This document shows, piece by piece, positions 14,422-22,617 of a DNA stretch of 64,000 nt (position 1 is its first letter; every line of letters begins with the position of its first letter). The notes beneath the pieces were generated by a model, which made no database searches, was not told where the DNA came from, and worked only from the letters and a program-made list of their open reading frames with translations. This DNA comes from Megalonaias nervosa. Its lineage: Eukaryota; Mollusca; Bivalvia; Unionida; Unionidae. Made by a program: the position numbers and the translations under genes. The stretch spans positions 1-64,000 of the forward strand of contig JAECUM010001802.1 of NCBI GenBank assembly GCA_016617855.1, given 5' to 3'.

Positions 14422-14944
14422 GTATGTAATTAAATACAATTACTATAATAAAATGATCGTACATGGTACTCAACGTGGACCAACTATGGTCAGGGTAATA
14501 AATTCACGATTACCAGTATATAAAACAACCTACGGAAATGGACTAGGTGATGTTGTTCAGGGTCTATTTAGAAGGATAGCCCCAAAAGCAATACCGATCG
14601 CAAAGCAACTGGGAATGAAAGCTATTGATGTTGTTCGTGAAAAAGGTATTGGTGCTATGGGTAATCTCGCTGGTAAAGCGTTTTCAGCGATTAAAGATAG
14701 ATTAACACAATTAATACGCAGACCTGCTGTCCGACCTCAACCAGTAAAATTACCTAGTACAGAAGTAATGCCTGCAAATGTCAGTAAAATAATAAATCAA
14801 GTTGCTAATCAAAAACTAGCAGAGTTGGCTGATGTGCCTTTATCAGAAAAAGAAAAAAATATAACCTCTAGTCTGATAGCAGGAAGTGGTCTCACTTCCC
14901 GAAGTGGTCTCACTTCCCGAAGTAATCTTCGTTTTAGACGATAA
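14402..14944 (+). CDS. Small basic/amphipathic minor virion protein candidate
   Basis: I chose the ATG at 14402, which overlaps the end of the preceding gene by 20 bases, giving 180 residues; the same frame opens further upstream but only inside the previous gene. A glycine-containing amphipathic stretch (about residues 45-95, including GNGLGDVVQGLFRRIAPKAI and a later DVVREKGIGAMGNLAGKAF block) is followed by a basic proline-rich part (RRPAVRPQPVK) and a basic tail. An 18-base direct duplication near 14887-14925 doubles a GLTSRS unit at the C-terminus. I-A-G-S-G near the end fits the adenain cleavage consensus. Position and composition recall minor capsid proteins such as adenoviral pVI/pVII, but I have no clear homology. 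A sequence-profile search would be decisive. Confidence 0.65.
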   Translation: MTTTATEYVIKYNYYNKMIVHGTQRGPTMVRVINSRLPVYKTTYGNGLGDVVQGLFRRIAPKAIPIAKQLGMKAIDVVREKGIGAMGNLAGKAFSAIKDRLTQLIRRPAVRPQPVKLPSTEVMPANVSKIINQVANQKLAELADVPLSEKEKNITSSLIAGSGLTSRSGLTSRSNLRFRR

Positions 14945-14958
14945 TAAATATAATAAAG

Positions 14959-16352
14959 ATGTTCAAACGTATATCTGATCCCGCATTTGACATGGACGCA
15001 CCAGTACTTAAAGATGAGTCTGTGCGTGATTATCAGTATTATTCTTACGACGCACGAATTCCAGATCAGCGTGGACGAATCGAACTACAGGTTCAGGATA
15101 CAAGTAGATATTTCTTACCCGCTGAAGCATTTATTGAAGTCGAAGGTGAAATTTTAAATATTGCTAATCCTGCAGCACCAGTAGCATATGGAGACGATGT
15201 TAATGTCGGTTTTGTTAATAATGGTATTATGGCATTATTTGACAGTGCAACGTACATGATTGACGGAAAAATATTGAATCTATTCAGAAGGACGTCGACG
15301 TTGCAACAACAATACTTGGTCTTGCAAGATATAGTGATGATTATTCAAGATCAGCTGGTCCATCAATGATGTTTGCAAAGGATACAACTGATTCTCCAGA
15401 GTATCGACAATATGAAATAGGACAACCAAGAAATTTTGCTAGAAACGCCAATGCGGATGTACAAAGTATGATTATTAATGTAGATCCAGATTTCAACTTA
15501 GGATTTAGATCACGTCGAGCAATGTTGCGTGGTGGAAGAAGAGCATTTTCATGTGTGATTCCACTATCACATATATTTGGATTTTGTAGAAATGTCAGAA
15601 AAGTCATTTTCGGATCTAAGCATACAGTTGTACTTGTACGAAAAGCAACCGACAACGATGCATTATGGAGACTCGCTGGTGATCCTGGCAAAGTAATTCT
15701 TACAAAACTTTCATTGTGGATGCCGGTGATGACTCCATCAATAACTGAAGAAGATCGTCTACTCTCTTTTATGAATCAAGGTGGTAAATCAGCATTATCG
15801 TGGTTAACAATGACCACAGATGCTATCCAGAGTAATATTAATGGTTTATTTACGTGGCAAATAGCATCACAACAAGGTGTTTCTGCACCACGACATATAT
15901 TTATTGCATTTCAAGATGCTGCACGGGTGGATGATCAAACACGTAGTATTATGATATTTGATAATCTTGGTGTTTCCGAAGTTTCCTTAAGAATAAATGG
16001 ACATCAAGAACCATCCGAGGATATTTTACTGAATTTCGATCAAAATCATGTAGCACGTGTATATCACCGTCTAATGACGTTCATGGGACGTGATCAAAAT
16101 GTTGATACTGGTTTACAAATATCACAATTGGATTTTACAACATTATACCCAATTTATTATTTTTCGCTCGAACATTTAGATTTAACCAGACAATCTGTAG
16201 TCGATATACATTTTCGAGCTCATGTTAATAGAGATATTGGAGCTATTGCCAATTACAGAGCAATTGCTGTCATACTCAGCGATAAATCGATGTTACTTGA
16301 AGGTGCTGGTGGACGAATGAGAGTCGTTGATGCTCCAGTAGAAAACATGTAA
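14959..16352 (+). pseudogene. Major capsid protein (double jelly-roll type), one frameshift
   Basis: Two open frames, 14959-15369 and 15366-16352, belong to one gene of about 465 codons. The second frame is already open upstream of 15366, back to about 15272, where a single-base loss in an A/T-rich stretch breaks the first frame. The second frame contains the capsid-like stretches PLSHIFGFCRNVRKVIFG (about residues 65-85 of that part) and LDFTTLYPIYYFSLEHLDL (about 255-275), and ends in DAPVENM. Length, gene order before the protease, and sequence style fit the double jelly-roll major capsid proteins of Polinton/adintovirus elements, which build icosahedral shells. This is by recognition, not by structural proof. 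The 328-residue second frame is fully open in both copies. Confidence 0.75.
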
Positions 16353-16375
16353 TTAGATTATTTATAAATATTATA

Positions 16376-16831
16376 ATGTCGTATAATAATGTTAGTGTTA
16401 GTCTGACTCCTGGTCAGATTAAAAAGATACAATCAGCATCAAAAAATAATTGCGGATTAAAAATATTGCTAAAGAAAGATCAGATGAGCGGCTCAAATAA
16501 ATTATCTCTTACAGAACGTCAACTCGGGCATTTCAATGAAGCAAAAAAATCAAATAAAGGTATAAAACTTAATCTTTCTGCGGGTGCCATTAAAGATATC
16601 ATTAAGACGGGTGGTATATTTCCACTTCTTGCTGCTATACCAGCATTAATTGCCGCTGCAGCCCCAGCTGTTGCAAAAGCAGCTGCATTAGGTGCTGTTG
16701 GAACTGCTGCTGGAATGGCATTAAAGAAAGCAACCGGACAGGGAATCAAAAAAAAGGGAAGAGGTCTAAGATTACCAGGGACCCCACACTGGTACGGAAA
16801 AGGCCTAAGATTACCAGGGACAGTTTACTGA
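16376..16831 (+). CDS. Small basic capsid protein, adenoviral pX-like
   Basis: A 151-residue protein starting right after TTTATAAATATTATAATG. The N-terminus has an alternating pattern of short repeats (LTPGQIKKIQSA, LTERQLGHFNEAKK, LSAGAIKDIIKTGG). It is followed by a strongly hydrophobic alanine-rich segment (GIFPLLAAIPALIAAAAPA and onward, about residues 80-115) and a basic tail with the repeated motif LRLPGT. This architecture, T-x-x-Q-I repeats plus an Ala/Leu-rich membrane-active-like helix plus a basic end, is recognisable from many invertebrate adintovirus/Polinton elements, where it is placed with pX or other small virion proteins. The counterpart in copy 2 has a longer basic tail with a third LRL repeat, so the tail here looks shortened. 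Confidence 0.75.
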   Translation: MSYNNVSVSLTPGQIKKIQSASKNNCGLKILLKKDQMSGSNKLSLTERQLGHFNEAKKSNKGIKLNLSAGAIKDIIKTGGIFPLLAAIPALIAAAAPAVAKAAALGAVGTAAGMALKKATGQGIKKKGRGLRLPGTPHWYGKGLRLPGTVY

Positions 16832-16839
16832 TATCTCCT

Positions 16840-17220
16840 ATGTCCAATTTTGATTTACTAGATGCTGCTAAAAATTAAAAATAAAAAATTTTAGAGGAGT
16901 TTTCATGCGCGATCAATTACCAAAACAGCCAAACAATATTGAAACAGGTATTATTAATCTCGATAAAAATTCTGGTCCAGGCACGCATTGGGTCGGATAT
17001 GCAATTGATCTACGTGGAATCATATGGACTAGCTCCACCAAAAGAATTCTTAAAGTATATTAGTTGCTATCAAAGTATTCCAATATGGTATTCAACATTA
17101 CCTACACAAACATTAACCGATCCACCAATATGTGGTCGAGAAGTACTTAATGTACTTGATGCTATATCAAAATCAACAAAACCACCCCACAAAGTTGTAC
17201 ATGAATATACTACGACGTAA
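16840..17220 (+). pseudogene. Adenain-type cysteine protease, broken and lacking its acidic catalytic residue
   Basis: Homologous over its length to the intact copy at 51797-52207. The start at 16840 is followed after 12 codons by a stop, because one A is missing from an A-run near 16870. The His-containing GTHWVGYAI segment survives in a second frame (about 16981-17010). A 14-base deletion near 17022 relative to copy 2 then removes the Tyr-Phe-Asp segment carrying the catalytic Asp and shifts frame again. The C-terminal part with the LPTQTLTDPPICGREVL block, holding the oxyanion Gln and nucleophile Cys, is open to 17220. Two lesions plus loss of a catalytic residue make this copy inactive. 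The family is the viral maturation protease of adenoviruses and Polintons. Confidence 0.85.
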
Positions 17221-17246
17221 TATTTAAACAGACATTAGTAAATATA

Positions 17247-18370
17247 ATGGTGGATATTATGGAAGATCTTCCCGTAGAGGTCATCAGCAAGCTGATTTAT
17301 CTAAGTATGCAACTCTTGATCAACTCAGAAATGAAATTGATGATTTATTAAATCTCGCAAGTGTGGATCAAAATGAAGTAGTTGTTTTTCAGGATAAACA
17401 AGGACGATTAAAAACAAGTAATATACAACTACCAGATGTTCTTATAAGAATTCCAACTGCGGCCGTAGATAATATAGTTACTTTCTCTGATCAGGGTAAA
17501 ATACAAGATTCTGGTACATCACTCAGTAATTATATTAAGAAATCCGGCGATGTATTTACGGGAGATATTAATATGAACCAAAATAAAATCACCGACATTG
17601 GAAATCCAACCGCAGATGCAGACGCCGCAACAAAGAAACATGTCGACGATCAAGAATCTAAATATGTACTGACCAACCGCGGTATAATGCATGCATCTCT
17701 CGATATGAATAACAACAGCATTACTAATCTCAGAAGACCAGAGACAGATTTTGATGCAGTTAATAAAAAATACGTTGATGATAAGGAAATTCCAATCAAT
17801 AATGAAATAACAGAATTCAAAAATGAATTTTTTAGTCACGTGAATACGTTTTTAAGTTTTCACAGAAACATAAACAAACTTAAAAATGATTTTTTTGGAA
17901 ACCCATCAAAGGTTGATATAAAACTTGATGATATTAATAAAAAATTAATTGATATAGAAGCAAAACTTTATTTTACAAATGAGGAAGTAAAAAGATTAGA
18001 AGGTGATATTGCCAGTAGAATACCTAATATTGTTCAAAAACCTAATCTGATTAAAATTCCACACGGACAAATTAAAAATATCGTATACACAGTAGCATCA
18101 GGATCATCAACATGGACACCACAAAATAATACTATCAAATATACCGCAGAAATTGCTGGTATTTACAGGCTGTCCGTATTTAGTGATGAAAGATTTGCTA
18201 TAATTAACAGATATATATTGCGTCATTCAACTGATTCTCTCTCTGGAGTTGTATCTATATTGTTAAGTAAAGATGTTGAAGAAACATTTACACTGAGAAT
18301 ATATGATCAAAAAATAAACTCGGCATTGCCTTATTGGTGGCATATGGAATTTGTGGTTGAAACACCGTAA
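17247..18370 (+). pseudogene. Fibre-like attachment protein with tail-fibre repeats, frameshift at codon 5
   Basis: The start is taken at the ATG at 17247 after AAATATA, matching copy 2; one T is missing near 17258, so the main frame (open to 18370, about 370 codons) is reached only after this lesion. Two repeats of the form DINMNQNKITDIGNPTADAD / AATKKHVDD and DMNNNSITNLRRPETDFD / AVNKKYVDD (about residues 115-180) are characteristic of bacteriophage and virus tail-fibre shafts. A variable helical region follows, and then a C-terminal beta-rich head (GQIKNIVYTVASGSSTWTPQ, then a divergent distal part). Such repeats form trimeric stalks. I infer a receptor-binding spike or fibre. The distal head is where copies 1 and 2 differ most, as expected for attachment proteins. 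Confidence 0.75.
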
Positions 18371-18392
18371 TTAGTCACTTAATATAACAATA

Positions 18393-18928
18393 ATGGATCA
18401 ACCTCAGTCTCGCATTGACGTTCAACTTTACAGATGCAATCAAGTATGTGAACGTCTGACTAAACTAAATAATTTTATCGACTATTAAAACACGAAGATA
18501 AAAAAATACAAAAGACGTATAGTTGTTATCGATGTAGTTGTTTACTCGGTTTCTGCTGTTATTACTGGAACAGGATTATTATTATCAACATTGACGATGA
18601 CAGCACCTACTATTATAACCATTATTGTTTCAGCATCAACAACTATTGCTGGTGTTCTAGGTATTATAACCAAAAGATACATACTTGTACAAATGCTAAA
18701 TTGCACGATTATATGATTAAATTACACACAGTGGTAGAGGCATGTTCTAAATTATCTTTATATATTTCTTCGTGTGTCAGTGATGGTGAAATATCTGATA
18801 CTGAATTCGCGATGATGATGAAAACTTATGATGATGTTTTTAAAGTGATCGCAAATGATTTTAATGAATTAAATAACAACAATAATAATAATGACAGACA
18901 GGGAGTTACTTCAGCAGATCGTCACTAA
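18393..18928 (+). pseudogene. Two-helix membrane protein, broken
   Basis: Aligned with the intact frame at 53325-53852. It starts ATGGATCAACCTCAG at 18393, but a stop appears within about 30 codons (near 18485) and further frameshifts follow. The hydrophobic region (about 18510-18680) still encodes two successive membrane-spanning stretches rich in V/I/T/A. The distal part is open as 18701-18928 (containing HDYMIKLHTVVEACSKLS) and ends overlapping the start of the penton gene. Function is unknown; the location between fibre and penton suggests a virion or membrane role. Confidence 0.65.
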
Positions 18929-20390
18929 TACAACTCCGTCAAAAACTACGATGATATCGTTAAGTTCGACCAATCCTGAATTTAGTGTCAATTTTCCAAC
19001 ATCAATTCCTGCAAAAGAAATAGCATTAGCACAATTGCGAGTTTATTATAGCTGGCCCAATATTAGATCAAAACCATTTGGTGGACTACAGCCAAATAAT
19101 TCATTAATATTTGCTAATAAGAATAAGCCTGATGGAACTCCTGATTGGCAAATAGTTTCTATTCCAACGGGCAGTTATCAAATAGAACAGATTAATGATG
19201 AGTTCCAACGCAGAATTAAATCTATTACAGAAAAAAAAAAAAAAATAGCAATTACTGTCTACGAACCAACACTATCTGCGGTTATTGAAATAAATTCCCC
19301 TGATTACTCCGTAGATATTTATCAAAGGTCGATTAGATCAGTATTAGGTTGGCCTGAATATCCACCGGTTTATCAAACACCACCAGAACCACAGAGATCT
19401 GATTTTGTCGTAGATGTTAAAAAATTTATAAAACCTCCAGAATATAGAACAGAAAAAAATGCTTACCCATGGCGACGATATTTTGGTGATGGAGTTGTAC
19501 ATTATATAGATAAAAAAGAAGACTATTTTACAAAAAAAAGTAAAAAAGGTAAAATAATAATACTTGATGTTGATGAAATAAATTCATATGCTAATACAAT
19601 TAAGTCTGAACACGGACGTGTACTTAATTATCTAAGAAATTTATTTTCCAACATTAGCACTTCCTACAACGATGACTTAAAAAATCAAATAATTGAAATA
19701 ATACAACATTTGAATCAAGTTGCTTCAGACCTAGATTTCATGAATGATATTATTGTTAACAGAGAAAAAAGATTAGTGGGTATATTAGCAGATAGACGAT
19801 ATAAAGAGTTATATATAGTTGATGAAGACGGTCCTCCTCGAAGTGTTAGACTAAATCTTCTGTTTACAATAGTATTTCTAAAACATTTCGGAATTACGCG
19901 AGAACAACTATCAACATTTATAATTCCTGGATTTAAATCTGAAGAGCTAAAGAAATCAGTTAATGATCTTATTGATGAACAATTTAAAAGAATATGTGAT
20001 TCATGGAAAAAATTAATACCTACACCAACTATTCTTAAATGTAATAATGATCCACACGGTGGTGGTCGACATATATCACCTGGTATTGTTAATATAACAA
20101 CAACAATTGCAGTCAATCTGGTATGTGACGTAATTGATGATAGTTATCAAGTAGATCTTTCAAAATCTAATCACCGCAGTGGCACTGCGGAACAGGGGTA
20201 TATACTATATTCATTTAGCCCTAAAGACCTGCCCGGTTGGTTAATTGTGTCTGAACCAATTAACCCAATTTATTTACGAGTTCATAATCCATTTCTGACA
20301 AGAATAAATTTCAAACTCACTGACCAGGCAGGAAATATTTTGGATCTAAGACAAGAATCTCTTAATATTAATTTGTATATACGCTCGTAG
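18891..20390 (+). CDS. Penton / minor capsid protein candidate, intact in copy 1
   Basis: 499 residues, ATG at 18891. The N-terminal domain has a beta-rich jelly-roll-like pattern (TMISLSSTNPEFSVNFPT, EIALAQLRVYYSWPNIRS, VSIPTGSYQIEQINDEF, SVLGWPEYPPVY; residues about 17-165). A charged helical insertion follows (about 200-320). The C-terminal domain has GGGRHISPGIVNITTTIAV, SEPINPIYLRVHN and FKLTDQAGNILDLRQ ending INLYIRS. The IPTGSYxIExIN and LTDQxGxxLDLR signatures are ones I associate with the second capsid protein (penton) of invertebrate Polinton/adintovirus elements, which occupies the capsid vertices. The assignment is by recognition. The insertion in the middle is lysine- and asparagine-rich and may be an exposed loop. 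A nine-plus A-run at about 19231-19246 encodes consecutive lysines and remains in frame. Confidence 0.65.
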   Translation: MTDRELLQQIVTNTTPSKTTMISLSSTNPEFSVNFPTSIPAKEIALAQLRVYYSWPNIRSKPFGGLQPNNSLIFANKNKPDGTPDWQIVSIPTGSYQIEQINDEFQRRIKSITEKKKKIAITVYEPTLSAVIEINSPDYSVDIYQRSIRSVLGWPEYPPVYQTPPEPQRSDFVVDVKKFIKPPEYRTEKNAYPWRRYFGDGVVHYIDKKEDYFTKKSKKGKIIILDVDEINSYANTIKSEHGRVLNYLRNLFSNISTSYNDDLKNQIIEIIQHLNQVASDLDFMNDIIVNREKRLVGILADRRYKELYIVDEDGPPRSVRLNLLFTIVFLKHFGITREQLSTFIIPGFKSEELKKSVNDLIDEQFKRICDSWKKLIPTPTILKCNNDPHGGGRHISPGIVNITTTIAVNLVCDVIDDSYQVDLSKSNHRSGTAEQGYILYSFSPKDLPGWLIVSEPINPIYLRVHNPFLTRINFKLTDQAGNILDLRQESLNINLYIRS

Positions 20391-21225
20391 AACGTCTGAT
20401 TAAATATTTCCTAATATAATAAGGGAAAAAATAATCTGATTCTGAAATAATATATTTTTTTTAATCTGATGGGTAAATATATACTCTGTTTGATGTTTTT
20501 GGACAGATTTTCTGAAATTATTATTATTTTTCTGTGGAAATCTGTGAAAAATCTGTAAATATTATTATTTTATTATTTTTTCTGTGAAAATTCATCAGAA
20601 ATTGAAATCCACCGGGTATAATTACCTGACTAAATCGTGAAATTCATCAGAAATTGAAATCCACCGGGTATAATTACACGACTAAATCATGAAATTCATC
20701 AGAAATTGAAATCTGCCGGGTATAATTACACGACTGATTAACAAAATCTGTGGAAAATCTAACAGATTTTCTGAAAACTGTCAGAAAATATTATTATTAT
20801 TATTATTATTATTATTTGTAGATTTTGTTAATTTTATCTATAATATTTGTAAATGAGGCCTGACAAAATCATGAAATCTGTGGAAAATCCGTTAGATTTT
20901 CAGAAATTATTAATAATATTATTATTTTGTAGAAATCTGAAATCTGTTAGAAATTATTATTTTATTATTTTTTCTGTGGAAAATCTATTAGATTTTCTGA
21001 AATCTACCATCTGAAATCTGAAATCTGTTATAAATTATTATTAATATTATTATTTTTTCTGTGGAAAATCTGCTAGATTTCTGAAATCTGACAGAAAATT
21101 AAAATTTATTGGGTATAATTGTTGCAACTATGATATTGACGACCGTGGTTCGATTCCTATGGCTGACGAGTGTTGACAGTATTCGGAACGATGCTATTTT
21201 ATTTTAGAGAAATATTATTATATAT
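20391..21225. repeat. AT-rich repeat region between virion and replication modules
   Basis: No gene. It holds three tandem 52-bp units at about 20588-20742 (each with AATTCATCAGAAATTGAAAT and GGGTATAATTAC), many copies of a TCTGTGGAAAATCTG / GATTTTCTGAAATCTG motif, and ATT microsatellite runs. The equivalent region in copy 2 (55326-57093) is about twice as long and mostly unrelated, sharing only the first roughly 40 bases and a tRNA-like fragment. Its position makes it a candidate origin or regulatory region; that is inference. Confidence 0.7.
21138..21183 (+). other. tRNA-like fragment (B-box and T-arm only)
   Basis: GACCGTGGTTCGATTCC contains a perfect B-box-like GGTTCGATTCC, and the following bases resemble the tRNA-like sequence in copy 2 at 56254-56322. 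Only the 3' half is recognisable here. It sits about 60 bases upstream of the small gene at 21226, the same relative place as in copy 2. Confidence 0.5.
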
Positions 21226-21576
21226 ATGAACCAAGAAAATATAAATGATATTATTTCTGCTATTAAAAAATTAAAACATAACAGAATAAATCTATCTGAT
21301 AATCTCGATCCTGAAATAATATTATGCGATTATGAAATATTAAAACAAAGAAAAATTGACAATAAATACACATTACCATCTAATTATAAATTTGTAAAAT
21401 CAATTTATCAGTCTATGTTAGAATCCTTGGCGATGGTAAATGAAAAACAGGTAAAGCTATTTGCGCCTCTTGCACGTTCGATCGAAAATATTAGATCCGA
21501 ACTATCTCGTGAATACGAGAAAAAGAAGATCGTGGATAATCGTATAATGCAATTAAGAAAAAATTATGTTATTTGA
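21226..21576 (+). CDS. Small conserved element protein, unknown function; tail frameshifted
   Basis: 116 residues as read, starting after ATTATTATATATATG. The homologue in copy 2 (57094-57540, 148 residues) matches through LESLAMVNxxQVKLFAPLAR and the charged helix REYEKKKI. Here the acidic S/D/E-rich tail, visible in another frame up to about 21630, is cut off after KNYVI by an indel near 21562. It is mostly helical, with no enzymatic motif. As the first gene of the replication module it might be a DNA-binding, terminal-protein-like or regulatory protein, but nothing in the sequence proves this. Confidence 0.6.
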   Translation: MNQENINDIISAIKKLKHNRINLSDNLDPEIILCDYEILKQRKIDNKYTLPSNYKFVKSIYQSMLESLAMVNEKQVKLFAPLARSIENIRSELSREYEKKKIVDNRIMQLRKNYVI

Positions 21577-21670
21577 TTCTGTCAAAAGTGAAAGTGACAC
21601 CGAGAGTAGCGACGGTGAAGGTAAAATATAGAGTCGAATTATATACAATTTATTTATTAGGAAAACAGAG

Positions 21671-22245
21671 TTAGATATATTCAAATATTATCCACTGATC
21701 GTATTTTATTGAATATGCTGATCTAGTAATATTATCTGCAACATGTTTTACTGATTGTGGATGTATGCTAAAATATTTTGCAGCCGCATTAATTGATGGA
21801 AAAGTTATTTCCTGTTCTGTTTCTGTATTTATGGATTTAATAGATCTTCTTGCAAACTTTTTACATTTTCCAGTATTTCCGCGTGCAGCATTCTGACTAG
21901 GTGTAATAACTTGCGGGTTAGATAACCGATTATTATGGGGATTTCCGTCAATGTGATCAACTACAAGTCCATTTTCAACTACTCGATGAAAACATTCGAA
22001 TATGAATTTATGTGAGTAATAATTTTTATTTTTCCCAGTATTAAACGTAAAATAACCAGTATTATTAATATTACCGACTGGTTTTTTCAATCTACAGTTT
22101 CTGATCACACCATCTCGAGACGCTTCATAATTTGTATATACTGGATGTTTCACAAATTCGTATTTATTACGAAATGCTTTTTTCTTAATTCTCTTATAAT
22201 ATCATTGTCGATCATTTCATCATAAGTCTGATTTGTCTGAGTCAT
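21671..22245 (-). pseudogene. HNH homing-type endonuclease, probable A-run frameshift
   Basis: The main frame (21671-22153) has a plant/phage-style HNH_3 pattern: YYSHKFIFECFHR, then GLVVDHIDGNPHNNRLSNP and PSQNAARGN (residues about 46-92), with VDHIDG and the N-N-R-L-S-N core. It is followed by an IENR1/NUMOD1-like DNA-binding repeat (FPSINAAAKYFSIHPQSV, about 118-137). An upstream ATG at 22245 opens a frame that joins only across an A-run near 22181, so a one-base indel is likely; the main frame itself has only a GTG. Such genes are usually mobile, nicking or cutting DNA to spread. Copy 2 has a decayed homologue at the same place (57660-58160). Confidence 0.75.
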
Positions 22246-22259
22246 TTTATATAATAATT

Positions 22260-22573
22260 TTATTTGTCTAAATCATTATTTTGAAATCTGACTAGATAAT
22301 CTTCTACGGTTTGTATAGGAGATTTACCTGGCGATGTATTATTTTTTTTGTTATAATATCGTTTTAATTCTCTATATTTTTTCCGCCACATTTTAGACAC
22401 AATTGAGTTTTTCCTCTGACTCCAACACCACATTGAATACACGGTATTGGTCCTGTACTTCCATTTTTGATACTCTGTGCATGATATCCGCAGTATTTGT
22501 TCACGCACGGTTTATTACAAAGAGAAGTATATCCAATTCTGAGCCAAACACATTTGTTCTTTGTTTCAAGCAT
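22260..22573 (-). pseudogene. Small multi-cysteine zinc protein, frameshifted
   Basis: The ATG at 22573 starts a frame with paired cysteines (CNKPCVNKYCGYH near residues 19-31, then CIQCG and CLKCGG at about 45-63) suggesting two zinc sites. A one-base indel near 22385 cuts it, and the charged tail (KKYRELKRYYNKKNN onward) continues in another frame to 22260. The homologue in copy 2 keeps the cysteines and the tail start in one frame. Function unknown; a DNA-binding or transcription role is possible. It is divergently transcribed from the polymerase gene with only 44 bases between start codons. Confidence 0.65.
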
Positions 22574-22617
22574 TATATATATACTAAAATTTTAATTTAA
22601 ATACTTGTCTTAATTAT
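22574..22617. promoter_or_regulatory. Shared divergent start region, zinc protein / PolB-helicase
   Basis: Only 44 bases separate the two divergent ATGs. The block begins TATATATATAC, followed by AAAATTTTAATTTAAATA and CTTGTCTTAATTATATGG, and is conserved in copy 2 at 58479-58529. Conservation of a non-coding AT-rich block between two diverged copies suggests a bidirectional promoter; experimental support is absent. Confidence 0.5.

Noticed and set aside
15341..15691. Minus-strand 116-residue frame inside the capsid gene, and a similar one at 50243-50506
   Set aside because: It is antisense to a well-supported capsid frame in both copies, has no domain, and is a shadow.
18891..20390. Possible natural fusion of membrane protein and penton as in copy 2 (53325-54803)
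   Set aside because: In copy 1 the two are separate overlapping frames with their own ATG; the copy 2 fusion lies in a gene with other indels.
20588..20742. CRISPR-like array from three 52-bp units
   Set aside because: The units are directly adjacent without unique spacers, and the context is an animal genome with a eukaryotic virus-like element.
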